From NCBI GenBank assembly GCA_029555025.1, contig JAKPTZ010000096.1:1-37144 (forward strand): a DNA stretch of 37,144 nucleotides, written 5' to 3'. This stretch comes from Deltaproteobacteria bacterium. Its GTDB lineage: Bacteria > Myxococcota_A > UBA9042 > DTJE01. Position numbers and translations under genes: made by a program. Under the pieces are notes generated by a model. The model had not been told where the DNA came from and did not search any database. It saw nothing but the letters and a program-made list of their open reading frames with translations. Numbering within the stretch: position 1 is the stretch's first letter; each line of letters begins with the position of its first letter. Positions 14,507 to 23,700 of the stretch are shown here, piece by piece.

Positions 14507-14568
14507 GATCCGCCCCATGATCCGTAAGGGCGAATGAGAATTCGCCCGCCTGCGTGGAAATCCGCCCG
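14507..14568 (+). repeat. Dispersed hairpin repeat, copy 3 (62-nt form)
   Basis: Lies between the convergent lipA and deoC genes. The hairpin GGGCGAAT / ATTCGCCC spans 14528-14547 and here has a GAGA loop, so the GNRA pattern is kept although a base changed. The surrounding 62 nt align without gaps to 36938-36999 with six differences, which shows that the mobile or amplified unit is longer than the hairpin. Confidence 0.85.
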
Positions 14569-14588
14569 CCCCGGGATAAGCAGGATCG

Positions 14589-15389
14589 TTAATTGATGGC
14601 CTTGAAACCTTCGACAATCGCGATCGATGCCGATGCGCCAATCCGGTTGGCGCCGGCGGCAACCATGGTCAGGGCGTCGTCGGTGCTGCGAATTCCGCCG
14701 GAAGCCTTCACGCCGAGACCAGCGCCGACCACCAGCCTCATCAGCGAGATGTCCTCGGCGGTCGCTCCAGATGCCGCGAAGCCTGTCGATGTCTTGACGA
14801 AGTCGGCGCCGCCGAGCGCCGCAGCGACGCACGCGCCAACCTTGGCGTTCATGTTCAGGTTGCAGGTCTCGATGATGACCTTTACCAATGCCCCGCCAGA
14901 TGCGTCGCAAACCGCCCTGACGTCGTCGATGACATCGTCCCAGTGGCCACCCAGCACGTCTCCCTGGTTGACCACCATATCGATTTCGGTGGCGCCGTCG
15001 GCAATCGCCCTTGTGGTCTCGACGGCCTTGGCAATCGTCGTCGTCGCGCCAAGCGGGAAACCGACGACCGTGCATACCTCGATTCCGCTGCCGTCAAGGG
15101 CGTAGGCACACTGCATCACGTACGTGGGATTGACGCACACCGATTTGAATCGATTGGCAACGGCCTGTTCGCACAGTACCCTGATGTCATCGACCGAAGC
15201 CGTCGGTTTCAGGAGCGTATGGTCGATTATCGCCGCAAGCTGGGATGGCTTGTCTATTCTCGCGAAGCCCGGCCAGTCGTGCCGATCCTGGAGGAATTCC
15301 TGCAGGATGTCGGCAACGTCGTGCGTAACGTGCGGAAGAAGCGCGGTGACGTCGTTTCGGCGAAGAAGATCCTTTACATCAAAAAGCAC
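14589..15389 (-). CDS. deoC: Deoxyribose-phosphate aldolase
   Basis: Class I aldolase that splits 2-deoxyribose 5-phosphate into acetaldehyde and glyceraldehyde 3-phosphate. With a GTG start at 15389 (GGGGGG seven bases upstream) the product has 266 residues. The core begins near residue 50 (IDHTLLKPTAS). The Schiff-base lysine is K199 in DFVKTSTGF, the second lysine K228 is in GVKASGGIR, and D137 is in TEIDMVVN. The first 45 residues or so (FDVKDLLRRNDVTALL..) are an extension over the short bacterial form. The frame is open to 15530, but that portion overlaps the upstream gene and is not homologous. It starts 16 bp after the cyclophilin-like gene and is the last gene of the bactofilin unit. 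Confidence 0.93.
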   Translation of the reverse strand: MLFDVKDLLRRNDVTALLPHVTHDVADILQEFLQDRHDWPGFARIDKPSQLAAIIDHTLLKPTASVDDIRVLCEQAVANRFKSVCVNPTYVMQCAYALDGSGIEVCTVVGFPLGATTTIAKAVETTRAIADGATEIDMVVNQGDVLGGHWDDVIDDVRAVCDASGGALVKVIIETCNLNMNAKVGACVAAALGGADFVKTSTGFAASGATAEDISLMRLVVGAGLGVKASGGIRSTDDALTMVAAGANRIGASASIAIVEGFKAIN

Positions 15390-15405
15390 TGCGACCCCCC
15401 GAATT

Positions 15406-16614
15406 TTAAGGGTTTCTTGAAAAGGTAATACCCTGGACAAGTACCTGGCGTTTTTCCCGTTCCGCTGCGGCGAAATCGGAAAAAAGCCTGGTCGTTGACT
15501 CCGTATCGCAGGCGCCGATGATTGTGCCACGGTCGTCGTGCTCGCGAATCGCGCCGCGGGTAATCGCGACTGCCCCGTTTCCCCACTCGGGCCGTTCCGG
15601 GAGCGTCGTCAGCAAACCGGGGCGGTCATGCCTGACCCCGGCGGCGAATTCGTCCGGCACCATGAAGCCGGGATCGGATGTCCGTCCGAATGAAATGGCG
15701 GCCCCGCCCAATGCACGTCCCAGAACCATGCCGTCGTACCAGGGGCGTTTGGCCCAGGAAGAAAATGAGCCGCCGCCGTTATCCTGCCCGGTCGGCGTCT
15801 GACCGGCAGCGTCCGAGACGTCCCCTGCCGGGCCTGCGCCGTGATCCGGCCCGACCGTCATCCTTGTGCTGCGCAGTCCGCGGGCAAGCGAAACGAACGC
15901 CGCGACGTTCTCCGGGGCGCTGTCGGAAAACAGGGTGCATTTCACGGCGATTCCGTTGTCGAATGAAATCGTCGCCGCCGGTGATCCGGTGCCCGGAATG
16001 TCCGCAAGTGCTTCATCAAGCCCGATGGTCAGGTTCTGCGGAGATGGCTCCGGTGGCGGAACAGGGCGAAGCCGTGAACTGGCATCCAGATCAATCCTGA
16101 AAGTGCCGTCGGAATAAAACAGCACGAGTGGCTGCCGAAGGATGGCCGGGGCAGGCGCGGGTGCCGCGTCGCCGCCTGAACCCATTTCCGCGGAGGCACC
16201 CCCGGCAGGATCCGCAAAGCTGACCACGAACCTGAGCCCCTTGATCACCACCGAGGACGGTTTGCGGGAAAGCAGGGCTCGAATGTCGGCGGGCTGCATC
16301 GCGCCAGCCATTCTGCGGCAGACCGACGTCTTGAGGAACGGCTCAATCGCCGCGAGAAGGCTGGCGTCCGGAGCGCGCTCGGCAAATCCATGGACGGCGG
16401 CCAGGAAGCGGACGGCATCCAGGCCCTCGGGCCGCCATTGAACGGCAGATCCGGAGTGCGGCGATGCGGCATTGTTTTCGCCTGAATGGCCCCGGCGGTC
16501 TTCAGGCAGACGATCGCATCCACCCAACCCGAGCAGGATGGCAACAACGGGCAGTCCAACTATCGCGACAGTCTTCAAGGCCCTGGCTCCGTGGGGGAGG
16601 CCTTCGCCGCGCAT
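15406..16614 (-). CDS. Lipoprotein with degenerate cyclophilin-like domain
   Basis: A 402-residue protein. It has a signal peptide with lipobox LGLGGC (lipidated Cys at about residue 33), followed by a Ser/Gly linker. An N-terminal region (FLAAVHGFAERAPDASLLAAIEPFLKTSVCRRM..) of unknown family follows. From about residue 215, the pattern of peptidyl-prolyl isomerases of the cyclophilin type appears: ATISFDNGIAVKCTLFSDSA, then PENVAAFVSLARG, WYDGMVLGRAL, VPDEFAAGVRHDRPGLL and GTIIGACDT. Compared with active cyclophilins, FHR..PGFM.QGG has become LGRALGGAAISFG and NGSQFFIT has become NGAVAITRG. Most active-site residues are therefore lost, and the protein may be a binding module rather than an isomerase. 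Its ATG overlaps the bactofilin stop by one base (TGATG). I am confident of the lipoprotein call and moderately of the cyclophilin relationship. Confidence 0.7.
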   Translation of the reverse strand: MRGEGLPHGARALKTVAIVGLPVVAILLGLGGCDRLPEDRRGHSGENNAASPHSGSAVQWRPEGLDAVRFLAAVHGFAERAPDASLLAAIEPFLKTSVCRRMAGAMQPADIRALLSRKPSSVVIKGLRFVVSFADPAGGASAEMGSGGDAAPAPAPAILRQPLVLFYSDGTFRIDLDASSRLRPVPPPEPSPQNLTIGLDEALADIPGTGSPAATISFDNGIAVKCTLFSDSAPENVAAFVSLARGLRSTRMTVGPDHGAGPAGDVSDAAGQTPTGQDNGGGSFSSWAKRPWYDGMVLGRALGGAAISFGRTSDPGFMVPDEFAAGVRHDRPGLLTTLPERPEWGNGAVAITRGAIREHDDRGTIIGACDTESTTRLFSDFAAAEREKRQVLVQGITFSRNP

Positions 16615-16976
16615 CAAGCGTCGGTCGGGGCGGTCATCGAGCAGTTGCCGTCGAAGATGGCACCCTGGTGAACCGCGAGCCCGGATGTCCTTATGTTACC
16701 GCGAAGCCTGCCATTGGCGTGCAGATCGACCAGGTTGACGGCCTTGACGTTTCCGATCACGTCTCCGTGGACGACAAGTGTGCCAACCGAAACTTCGGCG
16801 GTTACCCTGGCGCCTTCCCCGATCACCAGGGTTCCTTCGGAAGAAATCTCGCCAGAGAACTTGCCGTCAATCCGGACAGTCCCCTCGAACGCAAGTTTCC
16901 CTTCAAATTCGGCGCCTTTTCCAAGAATGGCGTTGGCGTCGCCAATCGATCCGGCCGGCTTGGGTCCAGTGTCCAT
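16614..16976 (-). CDS. Bactofilin (polymer-forming cytoskeletal protein)
   Basis: A 120-residue protein with a short unstructured start (MDTGPKPAGSIGDANAILGK) and a beta-helix of short repeats: KLAFEGTVRIDGKFSGEISS, EGTLVIGEGARVTAEVSV, GTLVVHGDVIGNVKAVNLVD and onward. These rungs are characteristic of bactofilins, which polymerise without nucleotide and organise cell-wall or chromosome-associated proteins near the membrane. The ATG at 16976 follows GGGGG. A good promoter stands upstream (17045-17073). It is the first gene of a three-gene unit with the cyclophilin-like lipoprotein and deoC. Bactofilins often sit next to M23 peptidases, so this context is different. Confidence 0.9.
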   Translation of the reverse strand: MDTGPKPAGSIGDANAILGKGAEFEGKLAFEGTVRIDGKFSGEISSEGTLVIGEGARVTAEVSVGTLVVHGDVIGNVKAVNLVDLHANGRLRGNIRTSGLAVHQGAIFDGNCSMTAPTDA

Positions 16977-17044
16977 GAAAACCCCCGCGGTGCAAAAAAG
17001 CCTGTCAGCTTCAACAAGTGAAGTGCTTCGATAATCCGCAACAG

Positions 17045-17073
17045 AATTTAGAACACTTGCAGGACGCCGTCAA
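17045..17073 (-). promoter_or_regulatory. Sigma70-type promoter of the bactofilin operon
   Basis: On the minus strand, TTGACG (17073-17068), a 17-bp spacer and TAAATT (17050-17045). The predicted start near 17038 gives a leader of about 60 nt. It lies back to back with the 5' region of the 1180-residue TPR gene. Confidence 0.55.
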
Positions 17074-17137
17074 TTTGCCATTTACGGTTCATCGCGCGGA
17101 AGAATAGTAGTATCATCGGGCGCAACTGGAGGTTGCG

Positions 17138-20100
17138 ATGGCTCAGAAGTGTCCAATCTGCAAATGCATGGTTCCAACAGACGGCTTCATGCCAGGTGAA
17201 ACGGTCACTTGTCCGGACTGCGGAACCGGTATCGTCGTGGATCCGCAACTCCCCGGGGCGGCGGCGCGAGGCAAGGCAATCCAGGATGCCGAACCTCAGG
17301 CATCCGGAAAGGGGCGATCGGCCTACGGCTCGGCCAAGGCTCAGGTGAATTCGGCGGTTGGTTCATACTCCTTTAAGTTTGGCGACAAAAAGGCGCCGGC
17401 TGAACGCGTTTTCGATCCGAAAGCCGGTTCATCATCCAGGGCGACACCGCCACGGCCGGAGGCTGCTCCGAGTGCTGGTCGTCAGGCGGCTGTCCGGCCC
17501 GAGCAGCCTAAACCGGATCCGAAGGCGGCCGCGGCAGCCGACTTTTTCTCCCGACCGGCCGAAGGTGGCTGGAACCCCTTCCAGGGGGCGCCGAAGGCCG
17601 CACCGGTCGAGAAGAAGCAATCCGTTGACCCTGACATGACCATCGGTTTCGGCGACGGTGCTGATTTTGAATTCAAGCGACCGGACGATTCCAGGCGGCC
17701 GGACAACGATACCGTCAAGCAGGCTCCGGTCGATTCCTTCAATTTCTTCGACCCGCAGCCGCAGGCATCCCAGTCTGCCCAGCCAGCGCCCCGGCAGGAT
17801 TCGGGTGATCTTGGTTTTGATCTGGATGCCGTTCTCGGTTCCGACGTCGCCTCTGGAATCGGCGCGCCGTCGCAGGCCGATCCGTTCGGCTGGGGCGGCG
17901 ACATCCAGCACGGCAACCCGCCCGGCGTTCCTCAGGAGGACGTGTGGACAACGGCCGAGACGGTTCCACTTTCGGTTGATCACCTTGGCCGGAACGACTT
18001 TGGCGGAACCGGGGATTTCGGCGATGCGGCCGATTTCGACGAGAGCGTGAGTTCACAGCTTGACGGCGGTCAGGACGGAATCGACCCGAATCAACTCCTT
18101 TCCGATGATTTCGATTTGAAAGGCGGCCTGATGGCCGACCTGATTTACGACGTGCCTCCGGACGAAGCAGCCCCCCTGAAGGCGCTTGCGGTCGATGCGC
18201 CGGGGAAGGGCTCCAAGGCACGGGCCCGTGCCGGTCGTTCCCAGCGCAAGACGACGGCGACCCCACAGCGCCGGCGGCTTGGCCGAATCCTGATTATCCC
18301 CCTGGTGGTCGTGCTCATTGGTGCCATCCTCGGGCTGACCGACTACGGCTATTTCGGCATCAACCTGCTGTCAGGCGGGGCCAAGCCAAGTAACTCGTAT
18401 TACAAGACGATCAAGTCCGACATCGTCGTCGTCAACGATTCAAGGGAAGCCTTCATTGAAAGGATTGCAACGCTCGAACGTTTGTATCGCGATGACGACT
18501 CGGACGACAACCTGGTCGAACTGGTTCTGACCATGAACCGGTACAAGGAGCGCTATCCCTCCGCGTTTTCAAGTGACTCACGGATGACGGCCAGGCTGGA
18601 TCAACTCAAGCAGCTCGCGGCCGGCAAGGATGCCCGAACCGGCAACATGACAAAGGTCATGGATCTTGTGGGGCAGGGCAAGTACACCGAAGCCAGGGCC
18701 ATGCTCGACAGCATGGTGGCGTCGTCCGCCCAGGATGTTGATGTCCTTTACTACTACGGCAAGATTGCGCTGGCGACGGACAAGCCCGACGAGGCGCAGA
18801 AGTACTTCGAACTGGCCCTGATCAAGAATCCCGGCCTGATTTCCGCAAAGTACTTTCTTGCCCAGGCATTCTGGAACCAGAAGAAGACCGTCGAGGCGAA
18901 GGCGCTTCTGTCGGAAATCATGGCCAAGGAGGCCACGCACCTTCCCAGTCGCATCCTTTCGGCGACTATCGCCCTGGACGAGTCCAGCGTCGATGAAGCG
19001 GCAAATCTTGCTCAGCACGTCATCGCCGCCGGCACGCCAGGCTCCGATACCGAGGAGATTTTCCAGGCACATCGAATCATGGCCCGCGTCCATCTTCTTG
19101 GCGGGAAGCCGGCCGAGCGCCTGGCATCGCTGCGGGCCGCACTGCTGCTCAAGCCCGCGCACGAGGAGACCGCCGTCGAGGCCGGCGAAATTCTCCTGCG
19201 AACCGGAAAACGCGGCGAGGCGCTTGACGCGCTTACCCCATGTCGTGAACACGGATGTGTTTCCCTGGCATTTCTCCTGGTGTTTGCCCAGGCGGCCTAT
19301 GCCGACGACAAGGTCGATGTCGCGCGGGCGGCAATAGCCCAGGGCGAACAACGTTATCCCGAGTCGCCTCGCTTTGGCGTCATCGAAGGCAGCTACCATC
19401 TTCGCGAGAGGCGGTTCCGGTCGGCCGAGGACGCGCTCGAGAAGTCCATCAAGCTGGATCCTAAGCATGTCGAGGCATACCTTCTGATTTCCGATGCCTT
19501 CATGGAGGAAGGCATGGCCGACAACGCCGCCTCCTATCTTGAAAAGGGGCTGGCGCAGATTGGTCCGGAGGCGCGGCTTCTTATCAAGCTGGCCGATATC
19601 AGGATTGCCCGCAAGGAATTGCCTGAAGCCGAAGCCGCGCTGCGCCAGGCGGTGCAGATTGACCAGAACAGTGACTCGGCGCAGTTGAAGCTGGGAATGG
19701 TCGTAAAGGATCAGGGGCGTAACGACGAGGCCGCTTCCATCCTGAACGTCCTGGAAAAGCGCCGCGCGCTTGATTTCAATGGCAGCGTCGCGCTGGCTGA
19801 AGCTTATCTGGAAATGAAGAATTTCGAGCGTGCCCGCGACATCCTTCAGCAACTCTACTCCGCCAATCCCGACAGTCCCGAGGCCGGTAACGCCTTCGGT
19901 CGGGCACTTGGGGAAGGGCGCGAATATCAGAAGGCCATCGAGGTGTTGTCCAGGGTCGAAACCCGCTTTCCGAATAATTCAAGGGCCCCGTACCTTCTTG
20001 GAAACGTCCTGATGGCCCAGGGCAAGTTCCAGGACGCGATAAACAGCTTTGAAAAGGCCATCAAGCTGGATTTCTCGAGGCATGAATACCGGCTGGCGGC

Positions 20101-20680
20101 CTCGGCGGCCTACATCGCGCTGGGTAGCGTCGATTCCGACGTGGAAGCCCGCAAGCACCTGGATCTGATTATCACCGATTACCAGTCCGGGAAGATCGCC
20201 CCGGAGGATCAGAATCCCGAAGCGTACCTGATGCGCGGGCGGATACTCTTTTCCCGCCAGAAGTACGGCCAGGCCATGAAGGATTTCGAGGCGGCTCTTT
20301 CCCTGGCTCCATCGCGTCGCGACATCATGGTTGAGTTCGGGCGATCGCTGTTCGAGATGCAGCGGTATGACGATGCGACGGCATACTTCAAGCAGGTTCT
20401 CGCCAGCGACTCGCTGAATCCGGTCGCCAACTACTTCATGGGCAGGATCCATCTTCGCGACGGGGATACTGAAACGGCACAGAAGTTCCTTACCAACGCG
20501 GTCAAGCGCAATCCCGGGATGTTCGCGGACGCGCACAAGCTGCTTGGATTCATCTACAAGGACAAGGGACTGCGCTCGCTGGCACGGGACAGTTTCAAGG
20601 CTTTCCTGAAACACACGAAGGATCGCCAGGCCGCCGACGCGAAGGAAATCACCAGGATCCTGGAAAAGGGCTCGTACTAG
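17138..20680 (+). CDS. Zinc-ribbon, single-TM, TPR-repeat protein (1180 residues)
   Basis: The protein begins with a small zinc ribbon (C5, C8, C25, C28 in CPIC..CPDC). A linker of about 350 residues rich in Pro, Ala, Gly, Gln and Asp follows. A basic stretch and one hydrophobic segment lie at about 380-400 (LIIPLVVVLIGAILGL). From about residue 520 to the end come tandem TPRs, for example KPDEAQKYFELALIKNPGLI and QDAINSFEKAIKLDFSRHEY. The expected topology is ribbon and linker in the cytoplasm with the TPR array outside it. GGAGG lies six bases before the ATG. A possible -10 TATCAT (17111-17116) has only a weak -35. The CxxC-linker-TM layout resembles deltaproteobacterial proteins that begin with an MJ0042-type zinc finger, but I cannot name a function. 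It ends 31 bp from the convergent dnaE stop. Confidence 0.85.
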   Translation: MAQKCPICKCMVPTDGFMPGETVTCPDCGTGIVVDPQLPGAAARGKAIQDAEPQASGKGRSAYGSAKAQVNSAVGSYSFKFGDKKAPAERVFDPKAGSSSRATPPRPEAAPSAGRQAAVRPEQPKPDPKAAAAADFFSRPAEGGWNPFQGAPKAAPVEKKQSVDPDMTIGFGDGADFEFKRPDDSRRPDNDTVKQAPVDSFNFFDPQPQASQSAQPAPRQDSGDLGFDLDAVLGSDVASGIGAPSQADPFGWGGDIQHGNPPGVPQEDVWTTAETVPLSVDHLGRNDFGGTGDFGDAADFDESVSSQLDGGQDGIDPNQLLSDDFDLKGGLMADLIYDVPPDEAAPLKALAVDAPGKGSKARARAGRSQRKTTATPQRRRLGRILIIPLVVVLIGAILGLTDYGYFGINLLSGGAKPSNSYYKTIKSDIVVVNDSREAFIERIATLERLYRDDDSDDNLVELVLTMNRYKERYPSAFSSDSRMTARLDQLKQLAAGKDARTGNMTKVMDLVGQGKYTEARAMLDSMVASSAQDVDVLYYYGKIALATDKPDEAQKYFELALIKNPGLISAKYFLAQAFWNQKKTVEAKALLSEIMAKEATHLPSRILSATIALDESSVDEAANLAQHVIAAGTPGSDTEEIFQAHRIMARVHLLGGKPAERLASLRAALLLKPAHEETAVEAGEILLRTGKRGEALDALTPCREHGCVSLAFLLVFAQAAYADDKVDVARAAIAQGEQRYPESPRFGVIEGSYHLRERRFRSAEDALEKSIKLDPKHVEAYLLISDAFMEEGMADNAASYLEKGLAQIGPEARLLIKLADIRIARKELPEAEAALRQAVQIDQNSDSAQLKLGMVVKDQGRNDEAASILNVLEKRRALDFNGSVALAEAYLEMKNFERARDILQQLYSANPDSPEAGNAFGRALGEGREYQKAIEVLSRVETRFPNNSRAPYLLGNVLMAQGKFQDAINSFEKAIKLDFSRHEYRLAASAAYIALGSVDSDVEARKHLDLIITDYQSGKIAPEDQNPEAYLMRGRILFSRQKYGQAMKDFEAALSLAPSRRDIMVEFGRSLFEMQRYDDATAYFKQVLASDSLNPVANYFMGRIHLRDGDTETAQKFLTNAVKRNPGMFADAHKLLGFIYKDKGLRSLARDSFKAFLKHTKDRQAADAKEITRILEKGSY

Positions 20681-20711
20681 GATTCGCACCTCGACCCGAC
20701 CCGCGCCGGAA

Positions 20712-23700
20712 TCAGTTGATTTCGATTGGGGTCGGCCCGCAGCCGCATTCATGGCCATCCAGAAGCTGGCGCAGCTCGCGCAGAAGTTCCTCGGACGGAT
20801 CGACCGCCCATCTGGAATTGGCGCGAATCATCATGCGGCCAGTCCCGGGCAGAACCATCTCGATTTCAATCGGGGTGGGGCCTGGGTGGTTCTTGACGAT
20901 GCGGTACATCTCGTCGATTGTTTGCGAACGCGCCGCGCAGGCATCGACATGTATCCTGACCGACTTCGTCAACAGACGCCTGGCATCGTCCAGTCTTTGA
21001 ATTCCGTCGCACAGCAGGCGATACCTTGACTCTTCGGTCTCGATGTTTGTCTCGACATCGAGTCGCCCGGAAAAGAGGAGTGGTTCGGGGCTGTTCCGAA
21101 CGCTTTCCCACTTGTGGTAGTGCTTGGAGAACACGCTGCATTCAAGCTGGCCGGTTCCGTCGTCGATCTGCAGGAAGGCCATCGGATCGCCGGTCTTCTT
21201 GGAAATTTTTTCCTCGACCGTGAGAACCATGCCGGCGACCTGGACGCTTTTGCCCGACATGGTTTCGTCCATGTCGCTCAGGCGCAGGACGTCGAATTTC
21301 GCGAGGCTGTCCCTGTATTCGTGTATCGGGTGACCTGTGACGTAATAGCCGAGCGCGTCGCGTTCAAGCGCAAGCTTTTCGCGCTGGGGCCATTCGGGAA
21401 GGGGCGGTGGCCCGGAAACCGTCTTTACCGAGGTGTCTTCCGACAGGTCGAAAAGTCCGCCCTGGCCGGACTCCCGGTCCTCGCTCAGGCGGGCCGCAGC
21501 GTCGAACAACTGGTTGATTCCTTCGGCAAGCGATCGCCTGGTGTGCCCGAAGGCGTCAAACGCGCCGGCCTTGATCAGGCTTTCGACGACCTTCCGGTTG
21601 ACCTTCTGCTTGTCGATCCTGGCCAGGAAGTCCGCCACGGATTCGAACGGGCCATCTTCGCGGGCCTTCAGCACCAGAGCGATTGCGGTGGTTCCAACAC
21701 CCTTGACCGCCGTCAGTCCGAACCTGATCGCGCCTTTTGTCGTGCCGTCCGGATCCTTGACGTCCTCGACCGTGAAATCGGCCTGGGACCTGTTGACATC
21801 GGGCGGAAGCACCGGAATCCCGGATTCCTGCGCCTCGTAAATGAACCTCATCACGTCGGACTGGTTGCCCTTCTTCGCGTACAGCACGGCGCAGATGAAT
21901 TCCACCGGGAAGTGGGTCTTCATGTACGCCATCTGGTACGAAACGTAGGCGTAAGCGACGCTGTGGCTTTTGTTGAATCCGTATGAACCGAACTTTTCGA
22001 GCTTCTCGAACAGTTCGCGTGAAACCGATGTTGGAATCCCGCGTTCGCTGCACCCCTTGATGAATGGATCCTTTTGACGCTCGATTGCGGCGTGATCCTT
22101 CTTGCCCATGCCTTTGCGCAGGATGTCTGCTTGACCAAGCGAGAAGCCGCCAAGCCTGGAAGCGATCAGCATCACCTGTTCCTGGTAAAGGATGGTTCCA
22201 TAGGTGTCCTTCAGGATTGGTTCGAGCAGCGGGTGGGCATACTGGGCTTTCTTCTGGCCGTGCTTTACCGCAATGAATTCCTCGTCCATCTTGTTTTGCA
22301 GCGGCCCGGGACGGAAGAGGGCGATAGTCGCGACGATATCTTCGAGGGTATCTGGGCGAAGCCGCTTTACCTGGTTCGTGATTCCCCTTGTTTCAAGCTG
22401 GAAGACTCCGGCCGTCCGTCCGCTGCAGAGCAGGTCGAAAGTGGCGCGATCGTCAAGCGGAATGCGGCCCAGATCGAATCCGGGATCCTTGCGTGCCCGG
22501 ATGTTCTTCAGTGCGTGGGCGATTATCGTCAGGGACAGCAATCCCAGGAAGTCGAACTTGATCAGCCCGACCGTGTCCAGGTTGGCCATGTCGTACTGGG
22601 TGACGATTGAGCCGTCGTCGTTGACGTACAGCGGCGCGTATTCCTTGACCGGTCGATCCGCGATGACCACGCCGGCGGCATGCTTGCCGGTCTGCCTGGC
22701 CAGCCCCTCCAGCTTCAGCGCGACTTCCCACAGACGGCCGAAACGAGCGTCGGACTTGCACACCTGCTCGATGCGGGAATCGATCTCGGCCGCCCTGGCA
22801 AGGGTCATCCCGGGCTCCTCCGGAATCATCTTGGTCAGGACGTCGCTTTCATCGAAGCTGAAGCCCAGAACGCGCGCGGCATCCTTGATTGCCGCCCGCG
22901 CCTTCAGCGAGCCGAAGGTGACGATCTGGCACACCTGTTCGCGCCCGTAACGGTTGGTGACGTATTCAATGGTTCTGGAACGTTCGTCCTTGCAGAAGTC
23001 GATGTCGAAGTCGGGGGGCGATATGCGCTCCGAGTTCAGGAACCGCTCGAAAAGCAGGTCGTACGACAGGGGATCCACATCGGTTATGCCGATTGAGTAT
23101 GCGACCAGTGAGCCTGCGCCCGACCCGCGTCCAGGGCCGACCGGGACGTCGTTCTGCCGGCTCCAGTTGATGAAGTCCCATACAACCAGATAGTAGGTGT
23201 CGAAGTGCTGGCCGATGATGACTTCCAACTCCCGATCCAGTCGTGCCCAGTACTCCGCCGGATCCTTTTCGAAGCCGGTCTTGCGGGAATTGGCCAGCCT
23301 GTCCGCGAGGCCTTCCTTCGCCAGTTTCGTAAGGTACTCGCCGACCGTCATCCCCTCGGGCGGCTGATAGACCGGAAAGAAGTGCTTCTGGGATGAAAAC
23401 AGGATGTCCGGCTCGATCATTTCGGCAATTTTCACCGTATTGTCAACGGCTTCCGGAATCCAGCAAAAGGCCCGCCGCATGTCGGCCTCGGACGCGAAGT
23501 GAAACGAGTCCAGCGGGAAGTTGTCCAGGGACTCGAAGGAAAGGCGCTTGCGCTGGCCGATCGCGACGAGGATTGCGTGTGCCGGGGCATCCGAACGTTC
23601 AAGATAATGGACGTTGTTCGTCGCAACGCAGGGAAGGCCGATGCGCTGGCCGATCGCTGCCAGTTCACGGTTGACTGTCTTCTGCTCCTCGAGATCGTTG

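Noticed and set aside
15390-15530. Longer deoC start
   Set aside because: The added residues overlap the coding part of the cyclophilin-like gene and do not resemble DeoC; GTG 15389 has a G-rich ribosome site.
18578-19852. 424-codon minus-strand frame inside the 1180-residue TPR gene
   Set aside because: Same reason: the TPR pattern on the plus strand is continuous, and the antisense frame has no start signal or motif.
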